The position numbers and the translations under genes were made by a program. A stretch of DNA of 49,222 bases, taken from assembly GCA_019120395.1 (NCBI GenBank), contig DWVD01000006.1, forward strand, positions 1 to 49,222. Reading direction: 5' to 3'. This DNA comes from Candidatus Gemmiger faecigallinarum (lineage in GTDB: Bacteria; Bacillota; Clostridia; Oscillospirales; Ruminococcaceae). The notes below the pieces were generated by a model. It had not been told where the DNA came from. It saw only the letters and a list, made by a program, of their open reading frames with translations, and ran no database searches. Shown in pieces: positions 27,431-37,190 of the stretch. Positions within the stretch are counted from its first letter, which is position 1. Each line of letters starts with the position of its first letter.

Positions 27431-28120
27431 ATGGCGGTCGAATTCAATCGCATCATCACGCTGCTGCGCAAAGAGCGCGGTCTGACCCAAAAACAGGCGG
27501 CCCAGGACCTGGGCATCTCGCAGGCACAGCTTTCCCATTACGAGAAGGGCATCCGCGAGTGCGGCCTGGAATTTGTGGTCCAGGTGGCGGATTACTACGG
27601 CGTGTCGTGCGATTACCTGCTTGGCCGCAGCGCCGAGCGCAGCGGTCAGACCATCACGGTGGACCAGCTGCCCGACGCTACCGCTCACAGCGACAGCGTC
27701 TACCGGGGCAGCGTGCTGCCGGTCATGTACAAAAAACTGATCGAAAACTCGCTGGATATTCTGTTCGACAAGCTGGCGGCCTGCCGGGACAAGGACCTGG
27801 TCAACGCCGTCAGCAGTTATTTGATGCTGGCGGTCTACCGGATGTTCCGGCACCTGTACCAGGCTTCGCCCAAAAATGTGGCCAGCATGTTCCGCGTCGG
27901 GCGTACCCGCTGGCAAAGCGACACCGACGCAGCCATGCACATGGCCGAAGGCGACCTGCAAGCGGTGCTGGCCGGCGAAAACGGCCCTGCCGCCCCCCGT
28001 GCGGCGGCCGCGCTGGACATGACCACCGGCGGCCTGACCGCCGACTATCCCCGCCACGCTACCAGCCTTTTGAACCTGATCAAAAACAGCGAGGAAACCG
28101 TGCGCAGCATGCAGCGATGA
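27431..28120 (+). CDS. XRE-family transcriptional regulator
   Basis: DNA-binding regulator of 229 residues. The N-terminal helix-turn-helix spans about residues 6-62 (LLRKERGLTQKQAAQDLGISQAQLSHYEKG), ending in the usual YYGVSCDYLLGRS. The remaining ~165 residues form a helical domain I do not recognise, possibly for dimerisation or signal sensing. The ATG at 27431 is chosen; an in-frame ATG four codons earlier is possible because neither has a strong ribosome site. A palindrome over its promoter (27296-27317) suggests self-repression. It is followed by a strong terminator and stands alone, so targets are unknown. Confidence 0.85.
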   Translation: MAVEFNRIITLLRKERGLTQKQAAQDLGISQAQLSHYEKGIRECGLEFVVQVADYYGVSCDYLLGRSAERSGQTITVDQLPDATAHSDSVYRGSVLPVMYKKLIENSLDILFDKLAACRDKDLVNAVSSYLMLAVYRMFRHLYQASPKNVASMFRVGRTRWQSDTDAAMHMAEGDLQAVLAGENGPAAPRAAAALDMTTGGLTADYPRHATSLLNLIKNSEETVRSMQR

Positions 28121-28130
28121 ATTCCGGCGC

Positions 28131-28161
28131 GGCAGCCCCCGGCAGGGGGCTGCCGTTTTTT
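28131..28161 (+). terminator. Terminator after the XRE gene
   Basis: GGCAGCCCCC and its complement around a GGCA loop, then TTTTTT. Confidence 0.88.
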
Positions 28162-28176
28162 CCGGAACGGCGCGGG

Positions 28177-28428
28177 TCACAGCTGGCCGATGGCGCGGCG
28201 GCAGGCGCCGCAGATGTGCATACCGCGGTACTCCACCGTGTCGGCCGTGACCTCGCCGCAGAAATCGCAGCTGCCGGCCGGGCGGTACTTGCGCAGGATG
28301 ATGGCGTCGCCGTCGGTGAAGATTTCCAGCGGGGTCTCGGTGGTGATGCTGAAGCTCGTGCGGAGCTCCTTGGGCAGGACGATGCGCCCCAGATTGTCAG
28401 TGCTGCGGATGATACCGGTCGATTTCAT
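28177..28428 (-). CDS. AbrB/SpoVT-type regulator with C-terminal zinc ribbon
   Basis: Small transcription factor of 83 residues. The N-terminal 50 residues are an AbrB swapped-hairpin domain (GIIRSTDNLGRIVLPKELR...LEIFTDGDAIILRKY). The rest carries two CxxC pairs (Cys54/Cys57, Cys73/Cys76), a likely zinc ribbon absent from classical AbrB. Such proteins control transition-phase or envelope genes in Firmicutes. The ATG at 28426-28428 has AAAGGAAG upstream. It has its own near-consensus promoter (28534-28562) containing a small palindrome, pointing to autoregulation. It is divergent from the Rrf2 gene. Confidence 0.88.
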   Translation of the reverse strand: MKSTGIIRSTDNLGRIVLPKELRTSFSITTETPLEIFTDGDAIILRKYRPAGSCDFCGEVTADTVEYRGMHICGACRRAIGQL

Positions 28429-28533
28429 ACAACAAAACTTCCTTTCCTGAAACATGCAGTGGAAGCCGGAGATCGCGCTGCGCCGCCAAAGATACGGGGG
28501 ATTTCGACGCAAACGGCCCAACTTCTTGTGGAT

Positions 28534-28562
28534 AGTATACGATTTATTTACAATATTGTCAA
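28534..28562 (-). promoter_or_regulatory. Promoter of the AbrB-type gene
   Basis: Minus-strand consensus TTGACA, 17-base spacer, TATACT; the strongest promoter by sequence in the window. Confidence 0.88.
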
Positions 28563-28566
28563 TATT
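28552..28566. promoter_or_regulatory. Short palindrome on the AbrB-type promoter
   Basis: AATATTG, one base, CAATATT (minus strand): a 7-bp inverted repeat that includes the -35 box. Candidate binding site for self-control. Confidence 0.45.
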
Positions 28567-28670
28567 TGGAAGCGATGGAATTTTAATTTTTTTTCCGCCG
28601 CGGCTGTGCAGGGCATTGCAGCGTCCTTTTTTTCCAAATTTGACGAAATGTTCAAATTGGCGGCTACCCC

Positions 28671-28699
28671 TTGCGAATCCCATAGGAATTTGATATGAT
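28671..28699 (+). promoter_or_regulatory. Promoter of the Rrf2 regulator gene
   Basis: TTGCGA, 17-base spacer, TATGAT. Confidence 0.72.
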
Positions 28700-28779
28700 A
28701 TAGAAACTTGAGAACAGATTCCGATTACAGACATTTCGCCCGGAAACTGCGCTCCGGGCGGCAGGAGAGAGGACGCCGG

Positions 28780-29202
28780 ATGAAATTTTCGACCAAGGAC
28801 CGCTACGCGCTGCGCCTGATGCTGGAGCTGGCCGGCCACCAGCCGGACGAGTTTGTGCCGCTGAAGACGGTCAGCGAACACCAAGGCATCAGCCTGAAAT
28901 ATCTGGAGCAGATCATTACGCCGCTGTCCCGCGCGGGGCTGGTGGTCAGCGGACGGGGCAGCCAGGGCGGGTACCGGCTGGCCCGCCCGGCTGCCGAGTA
29001 TACCGCGGGCGAGATTTTGCGCGCCATCGAGGGGGAACTGACTTCCATCCCCTGCCTGGCCTCCACGGCCGAGGAATGCCCGCGCCGCAACCTGTGCCGC
29101 ACGCTGGGGTTCTGGGCGGGGCTGAACACGGTGATCAACCAGTATGTGGACAGCGTGACGCTGGAGGACCTGCGCCGCGCCCCCGATGCGGCCGGTATCT
29201 GA
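28780..29202 (+). CDS. Rrf2-family regulator with three cysteines (IscR-like)
   Basis: Winged-helix regulator of 140 residues. The helix-turn-helix is near residues 26-52 (PLKTVSEHQGISLKYLEQIITPL) and the wing is SGRGSQGGYRLARP. Cys92, Cys100 and Cys106 (PCLASTAEECPRRNLC) match the cluster-binding positions of IscR/CymR-type members, so it may hold an iron-sulfur cluster and sense iron-sulfur or redox state. In Firmicutes such genes usually precede nifS/iscU or cysteine genes; none is here. The ATG at 28780 follows CAGGAGAG. It is a single-gene unit with its own promoter. Confidence 0.87.
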   Translation: MKFSTKDRYALRLMLELAGHQPDEFVPLKTVSEHQGISLKYLEQIITPLSRAGLVVSGRGSQGGYRLARPAAEYTAGEILRAIEGELTSIPCLASTAEECPRRNLCRTLGFWAGLNTVINQYVDSVTLEDLRRAPDAAGI

Positions 29203-29254
29203 ACCGGAGACGCCGCCCGCCGCCGGCGGTTTTGCCCGTTTACAAAATTTTCGC

Positions 29255-29283
29255 TTGTCGCGGCAGGGCAAATGGGGTATAAT
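29255..29283 (+). promoter_or_regulatory. Promoter of the lipoprotein gene at 29360
   Basis: TTGTCG, 17-base spacer, consensus TATAAT. Confidence 0.8.
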
Positions 29284-29359
29284 GACCATAATGCCTGCCG
29301 TGCGCCGCGCGTGAGCCGCCGGCAGTTTCAAGTTTACGATGCCTCGGAGGGGTTTGGAT

Positions 29360-29983
29360 ATGAAATTGCATCACCGCATCCTGTCGCTGGTCCTGGCGGC
29401 GGGCATGGCGTTTTCTATGACGGCCTGCAGCCCGATGGACATGGCAAAGGGCCTGGTGGTGGACATTGTCCATGCGATGGGCCTGGGCAACACGGACAGC
29501 GGGGAAAGCAGCAGCGAGACTTACGCCCAGCAGGGCGGCTCGGTCAGCTACCCCGAAGGATTTGATACCACCAGCCGCATCAGCACGCTGCTGCAGGACG
29601 GCCAGCTTTATATCTCGTTCAACGACATCCAGCTGGTCAACACCGATTATTTCACGGCGGCGGGGGACAGTGTGACCATCACGGCGTTCGGCACCACCGA
29701 CGAGACCAAAACCAGCATCGACAGCTATAAGATCGCGCTGTGGGAGCTGCAGGACGACGGTACTTCCACCACCTATGTCCCCGAAAGCACGGTGTATATC
29801 ACCTTCTCCAACGGCGACACCTGCTACACCCACACCATCAGCGGGCTGACCCCCGGCAAGCGCTACAAGGCGACCATCAGCTTTGACTCGGTCAGGACCT
29901 TTGCGTCGGGCGGCGCGGTCATCAGCGGCCTGACGGATGACGCCCTTGTCACCACAGAGGGCGAGACGGGCGAAGAGGCCTGA
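29360..29983 (+). CDS. Putative lipoprotein with a fibronectin-III-like region
   Basis: Exported lipoprotein of 207 residues. Signal peptide with lipobox MTAC (Cys23), a short amphipathic stretch, and a Ser/Gly/Glu-rich linker near residues 50-70. An all-beta-looking domain follows, including ISFNDIQLVN, VTITAFGTTD, and CYTHTISGLTPGKRYKATISF; the last phrase resembles the end of an Fn3-type strand pair. I know no function. The ATG at 29360 has CGGAGGGG. An in-frame ATG at 29339 would lengthen the N-terminus without a ribosome site. Confidence 0.75.
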   Translation: MKLHHRILSLVLAAGMAFSMTACSPMDMAKGLVVDIVHAMGLGNTDSGESSSETYAQQGGSVSYPEGFDTTSRISTLLQDGQLYISFNDIQLVNTDYFTAAGDSVTITAFGTTDETKTSIDSYKIALWELQDDGTSTTYVPESTVYITFSNGDTCYTHTISGLTPGKRYKATISFDSVRTFASGGAVISGLTDDALVTTEGETGEEA

Positions 29984-30011
29984 CCTGCCCGGGTCAACAA
30001 AACACATCTTT

Positions 30012-30041
30012 GCCGCCGGCCAGCGGGGCCGGCGGCTTTTC
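30012..30041 (+). terminator. Terminator between lipoprotein and DMT genes
   Basis: GCCGCCGGCC and its complement around a short loop, then TTTT. A second small GC hairpin follows just upstream of the next ribosome site. No separate promoter is visible for the next gene. Confidence 0.7.
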
Positions 30042-30083
30042 TGTGCCCGCCGGTCTTGCGCCGGCGGCAAAGGGGGGACGCAG

Positions 30084-31016
30084 ATGAAACCGACGCGCCA
30101 GGCGCGCAGCGCGATGCTGCTGGTTGTCGGCGCGCTGCTGTGGGGCGTGGCTCTTGCAGCGCAGGCGGTGGGCAGCGGCTATGTGGGCGCCTACACGTTT
30201 TTGGCCTGCCGCAGCTGGCTGGCCTGCCTGTTTCTGGCTTTTGTGCTTGCGGTGCGCCGCCTGACGCGGCGCGCCGGCGACCGTGCGGCGGGAGCGGCCC
30301 GCCCAAGGCGGCGCGGAGCCCTGGCGGGCGGCGCGCTGTGCGGCGTCTTTTTGTTTGCGGCGTCCGCCGCCCAGCAGATGGCGGTGGGGGAAGTCTCCAC
30401 CGCAAAGGCGGGCTTTTTGACCGCTTTGTACATTGTGATGGTGCCGCTGGCCGGGCTGTTCACCCGCCGCCCGGGCTGGCGCATCTGGCTTTGCGTTGCG
30501 GCCAGCGCGGCGGGGCTTTACCTGCTGTGCCTGGCGGGGCAGGATACACTGCGGCTTTCCGCCGGCGAATGGCAGCTGCTGCTGTGCGCGCTGCTGTTCA
30601 CCGTGCAGATCCTGCTGGTGGGGCGCTACGGTCCCCGGGCGGACGGCGTTGCGCTGAACTTCTGCCAGTTTTTTACCATGGCGGTGCTGTCCACGGCGTT
30701 TATGTTCGCCTTTGAGCAGCCGTTCTGGGAGCAGATCTCCGGCGCGGCGGGGGCGATCCTTTACTGCGGCGTTTTGGCCAGCGGCGTGGGGTACACGCTG
30801 CAGATCGTCGGCCAGCGGGGGCTGGATCCCGCCGTCGCCAGCCTGGCCATGTGCCTGGAAAGCGTGTTCGGCGCGCTGTCCGGCTGGCTGCTGCTGGGCC
30901 AGAGCCTGACTGGCACGGAGCTGGCCGGATGCGCCCTGATGTTTGCCGGCATCGTGGGCGCCACGGCGGCCGGGCGCGCGCCGTCCCGCGCCGCCGGGAC
31001 GGCAGGCCGCACATGA
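30084..31016 (+). CDS. EamA-family (DMT) transporter
   Basis: Integral membrane protein of 310 residues with about ten hydrophobic helices in two repeats, the EamA/RhaT pattern. Near the end of each repeat are the usual small-residue helices (EVSTAKAGFLTALYIVMVPLAGLF; LDPAVASLAMCLESVFGALSGWLLLGQ). Members export amino acids or other small metabolites; the substrate cannot be predicted. The ATG at 30084 follows AAAGGGGGG. A poorly structured Arg/Ala tail closes the protein. It is followed by a 15-bp-stem terminator. Confidence 0.88.
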   Translation: MKPTRQARSAMLLVVGALLWGVALAAQAVGSGYVGAYTFLACRSWLACLFLAFVLAVRRLTRRAGDRAAGAARPRRRGALAGGALCGVFLFAASAAQQMAVGEVSTAKAGFLTALYIVMVPLAGLFTRRPGWRIWLCVAASAAGLYLLCLAGQDTLRLSAGEWQLLLCALLFTVQILLVGRYGPRADGVALNFCQFFTMAVLSTAFMFAFEQPFWEQISGAAGAILYCGVLASGVGYTLQIVGQRGLDPAVASLAMCLESVFGALSGWLLLGQSLTGTELAGCALMFAGIVGATAAGRAPSRAAGTAGRT

Positions 31017-31017
31017 G

Positions 31018-31053
31018 AAAACCGCCGCCTTTCCACAGAAAGGCGGCGGTTTT
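31018..31053. terminator. Bidirectional terminator
   Basis: AAAACCGCCGCCTTT and its complement with a 6-base loop; T runs on both strands, between convergent genes. Confidence 0.88.
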
Positions 31054-31097
31054 AAACGACGGGGAAGCGGAAAAGCTGCGGCGGGGCCGGCTGCGGT

Positions 31098-32537
31098 TCA
31101 GGACTTCCTGTGCAGCCGGGGCACAAAGCGCTGCAGCAACAGCATGGCCATGTGCCAGACATCGCGGAAATTGATGGCGATGACGATGGCGGTGGGGATG
31201 GCGCACAGCCACAGCGACTGCTCGGGGAAGAGATACAAAAGCGCGGTCTCGGCCAGCACGATCGCGGCGTTCAGCAGCATCCAGCCGGGGCGGAAGTTGA
31301 TCTCCAGAAGCCCGCGGGTGGAGTAGGCGCGCAGCAGAAAGACCAGCAGCAGCGAGAGGAAACTGGCCAGCGTGACGCCGACAGGCCCCATGACCAGGAT
31401 AAAGACGTAATTGAGGATCACATTGAGGATGGCGCCGGCCAGCATGGTGTACAGCGAACTGACCGACCGCTTGAACACCACGAACACGCTGTTGGTGAAC
31501 TGGTTGAGGCAGGTGCACATCGAGCTGAACACCAGAAACGGCACGAACTGCCAGGCGTCAAAGTAACTGGCCTGGAACATGCGCATCAGCGGCCGGCATA
31601 GCCACACCACGCCGGCGGCGCAGCAGAACAGCACGCTGGCATAGACCCGGAACACCTTGGAGAAAAAGGCCTCGCGGTCGGTCTCCTCGCTGACGGCGGA
31701 AAGCTGCCAGGCCTCGTAGAAGGTCTGCCCCACCAGCGTCAGGATCTGCGGCAGGAAATATCCGGTGGACAGCAGGCCTGCCCACTCGTTGCCGGAGCGG
31801 CCGTCCACGCCCTCGCACATGGCCTGCACAAAAAACATGTCCGACGCGTTGATGACCCAGAAGCTGATGGAGGCCGGGATCATCGGCACGCAGTAGCGCA
31901 GCATCTCTTTCCACAGGCTCATGCTGAACTTGCGGAGACTGAAAAACTTGTAGCACTTGCCCACGATAAACACGAACAGGGTGGACAGCGCGTCGCTGGT
32001 GGCCACGGCCAGCAGATACCCCACGGCGCCCAGATCCAGCCAGTGCAGGTAGATCACATAGCAGCCCACCAGCTCGGCCATGGTCAGCACGCCGTCCACG
32101 GCGACCAGCCGGTTGAGCATCCGCGCCCGGATAAACTGGGTGCACAGCGTGCGCAGGCAGCTCATCAGGACGCACAGGTACAGCAGAAGCAGGTAGTCGC
32201 CGGCGTTGGGGATCATGGCCACCAGCGGCCAGCACAGCACCATCAGCGTGAAACCGGTGGCGATGGTGGCCAGGCCGTTCATGAACACCGAACTCTTGTC
32301 CTTGGACTTGTCCAGCCCGAACCGGATGACGGCGTAGCTGACGCCCAGGCTGACGATGGGGATCAGCAGGTTGGTGACCTGCTGCATCAGCTTGGTCACG
32401 CCCATGACGTCGGGGCCGTCGAGAATGTAGCTCAGATACGGCTGGCTAATCAGGCTCAGCAGCTTGGAGCTGAGATTGCTGATGGCAAACAGCAGCGTGT
32501 TGTTCATCAGCGTGGAATAGCGTTTGTTGTCGGGCAA
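31098..32537 (-). CDS. Polysaccharide flippase (Wzx/MATE-like), TTG start
   Basis: Polytopic membrane protein of 479 residues, about 14 helices, of the oligosaccharide flippase superfamily that moves lipid-linked glycans across the membrane. Typical phrases are the N-terminal NNTLLFAISNLSSKLLSLI, YAVIRFGLDKSKD, and LNVILNYVFILVMGPVGVTLASFLS. The best start is the TTG at 32535-32537 after GGGAGGG; the first in-frame ATG (32505-32507) has no ribosome site. No glycosyltransferase genes are adjacent, so the transported glycan is unknown, although two surface-glycan loci lie elsewhere in the window. Confidence 0.88.
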   Translation of the reverse strand: MPDNKRYSTLMNNTLLFAISNLSSKLLSLISQPYLSYILDGPDVMGVTKLMQQVTNLLIPIVSLGVSYAVIRFGLDKSKDKSSVFMNGLATIATGFTLMVLCWPLVAMIPNAGDYLLLLYLCVLMSCLRTLCTQFIRARMLNRLVAVDGVLTMAELVGCYVIYLHWLDLGAVGYLLAVATSDALSTLFVFIVGKCYKFFSLRKFSMSLWKEMLRYCVPMIPASISFWVINASDMFFVQAMCEGVDGRSGNEWAGLLSTGYFLPQILTLVGQTFYEAWQLSAVSEETDREAFFSKVFRVYASVLFCCAAGVVWLCRPLMRMFQASYFDAWQFVPFLVFSSMCTCLNQFTNSVFVVFKRSVSSLYTMLAGAILNVILNYVFILVMGPVGVTLASFLSLLLVFLLRAYSTRGLLEINFRPGWMLLNAAIVLAETALLYLFPEQSLWLCAIPTAIVIAINFRDVWHMAMLLLQRFVPRLHRKS

Positions 32538-32673
32538 AACAGTCCCTCCCTTGTGGGGATTTTTGGGATACAGCCGCGCGGCGGGCAGCTCTGACCGGCC
32601 CCGCCGCCGGCATTGCCCAAAATCCGATGATGGACGGCAATGTACAGCGCTGTGCGGCAAAAAAGTTCCGGCC

Positions 32674-33231
32674 TCAGGCCGCCGGGCTGCGCAGCATGGC
32701 CCGCCGCGCCTTGTAGTCGGGCAGGCAGCGGGCGACCTCTGCCCAGAAAGCGGGCGAATGGTCGGGGTGCAAAAGGTGGCACAGTTCATGGACCGCCACA
32801 TATTCCCGCGCCGGTTCGGGCATGGCCCACAGCCGCAGCGCAAAGCACAGCGTGCGGGTGTGCAGGCTGCAGCTGCCCCAGCGGGTGCGCATGTCCCGCA
32901 CCCGGACTTTGGGCATGGGACCGGCGCAGCGGGGCGCAAAGGCGGGCCACCAGCGCTCCACCAGCGCCTGCATGCCGGCCAGCGCCTCGGCCCTGTCCGG
33001 CACGGGCAGGCCGGCTTCGGCGGCGCGGCGGGCGGCCATGCGCCGCTGTGCGTCCGCCACCCAGCCGGCGTGGGCCGCCACAAAGGCGTCCACCTCCCGC
33101 AGCGGCGTGCGCATCGGCGCGGACACCGCCACGCTGCCGTCCGGCCGCACCCGCAGGTTCAGGTTTTTGACCCGGCGGCGGGTAAGGGTGAAAGCCACGC
33201 CCCCGGCGCTGCGCTGTTGTGACTGGGGCAT
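32674..33231 (-). CDS. DUF45 / YgjP-type zinc metallopeptidase
   Basis: Soluble protein of 185 residues with the DUF45 signature: VKNLNLRVRPDGSVAVSAP at the start, MRTRWGSCS, and the zinc-binding HELCH (His148, His152) followed by HPDHS. YgjP-like proteins are predicted metal-dependent hydrolases. The ATG at 33229-33231 has AAAGGAG. It has its own promoter at 33281-33309. Confidence 0.88.
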   Translation of the reverse strand: MPQSQQRSAGGVAFTLTRRRVKNLNLRVRPDGSVAVSAPMRTPLREVDAFVAAHAGWVADAQRRMAARRAAEAGLPVPDRAEALAGMQALVERWWPAFAPRCAGPMPKVRVRDMRTRWGSCSLHTRTLCFALRLWAMPEPAREYVAVHELCHLLHPDHSPAFWAEVARCLPDYKARRAMLRSPAA

Positions 33232-33280
33232 GGCGGGCTCCTTTCCTTGCAGGCGCGCCGCGCCTGACGATCCATTGTTT

Positions 33281-33309
33281 ATTATATACGCATTTGCCCC
33301 AAACCGCAA
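33281..33309 (-). promoter_or_regulatory. Promoter of the DUF45 gene
   Basis: Minus-strand TTGCGG, 17-base spacer, consensus TATAAT. Confidence 0.75.
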
Positions 33310-33339
33310 CGCGCAGGGCCGTGAAATGTTTGGGGGAGC

Positions 33340-33373
33340 AAACACGGCAGGCCCCGCGGGGCCTGCCGTGTTT
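33340..33373. terminator. Perfect 34-bp palindrome after the cupin gene
   Basis: AAACACGGCAGGCCCCG and its exact complement with no spacer. It lies downstream of the cupin stop and upstream of the DUF45 promoter; only GTTT follows, so termination strength is uncertain. Confidence 0.6.
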
Positions 33374-33411
33374 CATCTATGCGGTTTTGGCTGTGCGGCC
33401 GTGCGGGAAGC

Positions 33412-33825
33412 TCAGTCCAGCTTGCCGTACTGCTCGTCGTCCACCGGCTCGCACCACTCGTTATGGGCGTCCACGCCGGGGACCTCCACGGCCAGGTGCA
33501 CGAACCAGCTGTCCTTGGCGGCGCCGTGCCAGTGCTTGACGCCGGCGGGGATGACCACCACGTCGCCGGCATGCAGCTCGCGGGCAGGCTGGCCCCACTC
33601 CTGATACCAGCCGCGGCCGCCGGTGACCAACAGGATCTGGCCGCCGCCCTCCTTGGCGTGGTGGATGTGCCAGTTGTTGCGGCAGCCCGGCTCAAAGGTC
33701 ACATTGCCGATGCCCACGCCCTGGGTGGTCAGCATGTTCAGGTAGGACTGGCCGATAAAATACTGTGCGAACGCAGTGTTTTTTTCGCCGCGGGGGAAGA
33801 TCTCGTGCTCGATCATGTTTGCCAT
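33412..33825 (-). CDS. Cupin-domain protein
   Basis: Small beta-barrel protein of 137 residues. Metal-binding cupin motif 1 is WHIHHAKEGGGQ and motif 2 ends in HWHGA after HAGDVVVIPAGVK. The wording resembles cupins annotated as carboxymuconolactone-decarboxylase-associated or quercetin-dioxygenase-like, whose roles are mostly unknown. The ATG at 33823-33825 has AAAGGAGAGG. An in-frame ATG eight codons earlier lacks a site. Own promoter at 33900-33928. Confidence 0.87.
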   Translation of the reverse strand: MANMIEHEIFPRGEKNTAFAQYFIGQSYLNMLTTQGVGIGNVTFEPGCRNNWHIHHAKEGGGQILLVTGGRGWYQEWGQPARELHAGDVVVIPAGVKHWHGAAKDSWFVHLAVEVPGVDAHNEWCEPVDDEQYGKLD

Positions 33826-33899
33826 AAAATACCTCTCCTTTGCAATCAAACTGCCTTGGTACGGCGGGGCGGACGGCTTTGCCCGGCCCTTCTGGTTTT

Positions 33900-33928
33900 A
33901 TTCTACCGCGCGGGTGCGGCGATGTAAA
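33900..33928 (-). promoter_or_regulatory. Promoter of the cupin gene
   Basis: Minus-strand TTTACA, 17-base spacer, TAGAAT. Confidence 0.75.
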
Positions 33929-33979
33929 ATACCTGTTTTGCAGTTCTGGCGATGCTTTGGGAGCATGGAAGCCGCGGCG

Positions 33980-34852
33980 TTATAGACTGCGGGAAAGGTA
34001 ACGTTCCAGGCCGGCCAACGCTTCCTTGGCTTCGCTGCGGCCCTCGTTGACCAGGGCCAGCAGCTTGGCGCGGTCTTTCTCGGTACGGCTGACCTCCACC
34101 GGCCGCCGGGGCCGGATGACAAAGATGCGGCCTTCCTCCTCCAGCCGGTCGATTTGGTCCATCAGCGTGTTGTAGCGTAGGTCCATGGTCAGCAGCGCGG
34201 CAAAAAAGCGGGGATAGGCGGCGTAAAAGTCGCTGTACAGGTCTACCATGCGCTGGCTGGTCACCGGTTTGCGGTAGCCTTTGGCCTGGGTGGCCACCAC
34301 CACGATGCGCCCAAAGCCCTGCTCCAGCGCCCAGTCCAGCGGGATATGGCAGGCGCAGCCGCCGTCCAGATAGGGCCGGCCGTCGATCTTGACCGGCCAG
34401 CTGACCAGCGGCATCGACGCCGACGCGATGACTGCGCGGGCAAAATCGCTGCACTTGCCTTTCTCGAACAACTCGGCTTTGCCGGTGTTCACGTTGGTGG
34501 CGGCCACCAGCAGCCGCTGGGGGCTGCTTTCAAAGGAGGCGGCGTCGAAAGGCTCCTTTTCGGCCAGGCCGTTGACGATGAAATCCAGCCCGAACAGCCC
34601 GCGGCTGCGCACCAGCGCCAGCGGCCCGGCGTAGCGTGGGTCGCTGCGGTAGCGCAGATTGATGCGGGCGCTGCGCCCCGGTTGGCGGGACAGGTAGTTG
34701 ACGGCGTTCAGCGCCCCGGCGGACACCGCCGCCACGGCGGGAAAGTACAAATCGTTCTGCATCAGCACGTCCAGCACGCCGCTGGTGTAGACGCCGCGCA
34801 TGGCGCCGCCCTCCAGCAGCAGCACGCTGTCGGCCGGAATATCGTATGGCAT
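33980..34852 (-). CDS. Patatin-like phospholipase
   Basis: Serine acyl hydrolase of 290 residues. The oxyanion loop is EGGAMRGVYTSG, the nucleophile Ser44 is in AVSAGALNA (the usual first glycine is alanine), and the catalytic aspartate is in YLDGG. No signal peptide, so it is likely cytosolic, acting on lipids or acyl esters. It resembles the YjjU/RssA group. The ATG at 34850-34852 has a strong AGGAGG. Own promoter at 34926-34954. Confidence 0.9.
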   Translation of the reverse strand: MPYDIPADSVLLLEGGAMRGVYTSGVLDVLMQNDLYFPAVAAVSAGALNAVNYLSRQPGRSARINLRYRSDPRYAGPLALVRSRGLFGLDFIVNGLAEKEPFDAASFESSPQRLLVAATNVNTGKAELFEKGKCSDFARAVIASASMPLVSWPVKIDGRPYLDGGCACHIPLDWALEQGFGRIVVVATQAKGYRKPVTSQRMVDLYSDFYAAYPRFFAALLTMDLRYNTLMDQIDRLEEEGRIFVIRPRRPVEVSRTEKDRAKLLALVNEGRSEAKEALAGLERYLSRSL

Positions 34853-34925
34853 GGGAACCTCCTGGGAAATCAAATGAAAAAACGCCGTGCGGCAGGGCGG
34901 GCGGCCGCGCTTTCCACACGTTTTT

Positions 34926-34954
34926 ATTGTAGCCCTCTTTGGGCAGAATAGCAA
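34926..34954 (-). promoter_or_regulatory. Promoter of the patatin gene
   Basis: Minus-strand TTGCTA, 17-base spacer, TACAAT. Confidence 0.68.
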
Positions 34955-35023
34955 AGGCGTTCGGGTCAAATTTGTGCAAAATATGTGGGCCGGCACGGGG
35001 CGGCAGCCCGGCCCGGCGCCGGC

Positions 35024-35079
35024 AAAAAAATCCGCCCCGCGGCGGCATCCCCGGCCGGGGACGCGCCGCCGCGGGGCGG
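35024..35079 (-). terminator. Terminator of dnaK
   Basis: A 15-bp stem (CCGCCCCGCGGCGGC and complement) with an inner CCCCGG hairpin in the loop, followed on the minus strand by A and seven Ts. Confidence 0.88.
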
Positions 35080-35096
35080 TGGGCAGATCTTGAGGG

Positions 35097-36899
<1,803 letters not shown>

Positions 36900-37080
36900 A
36901 CTTGCAATATCCTTTCGCAAAAGCGGAGTGGAGCGGGGAAAAATCCCGCAAAAAATCATGGAAAACCACTCTGCGTAATCTATTGTACCGCGTGCAAAAA
37001 AAGAAGTTGTTGCGAAATCGTAAACTATCTTTGAAATGGCTGCCACAATTTGGATGCGTCCGCCGATTTTGGGCGAAAGG

Positions 37081-37109
37081 TTGACGCGGCGCTGTGTCGA
37101 TGGTATGAT
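37081..37109 (+). promoter_or_regulatory. Promoter of hisB-glyA
   Basis: TTGACG, 17-base spacer, TATGAT; about 75 bases of leader containing a small GGGCCGG/CCGGCCC hairpin. Confidence 0.78.
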
Positions 37110-37190
37110 TTAACAGTGTAAAGCGCATGGGCCGGGTCCGGCCCGGCAGAGAAAAAAATCGGCGGGCAGCGCCGAAAAAAGGGGGACGCC

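Larger units (their letters stand above)
28429..28779. other. 351-base divergent region between AbrB-type and Rrf2-type genes
   Basis: AT-rich intergenic DNA holding the two back-to-back promoters (28534-28562 minus, 28671-28699 plus) and an inverted repeat at 28552-28566. No gene is supported. Confidence 0.65.

Noticed and set aside
36900-37080. Heat-shock CIRCE operator upstream of dnaK
   Set aside because: No TTAGCACTC-N9-GAGTGCTAA-like inverted repeat is present.
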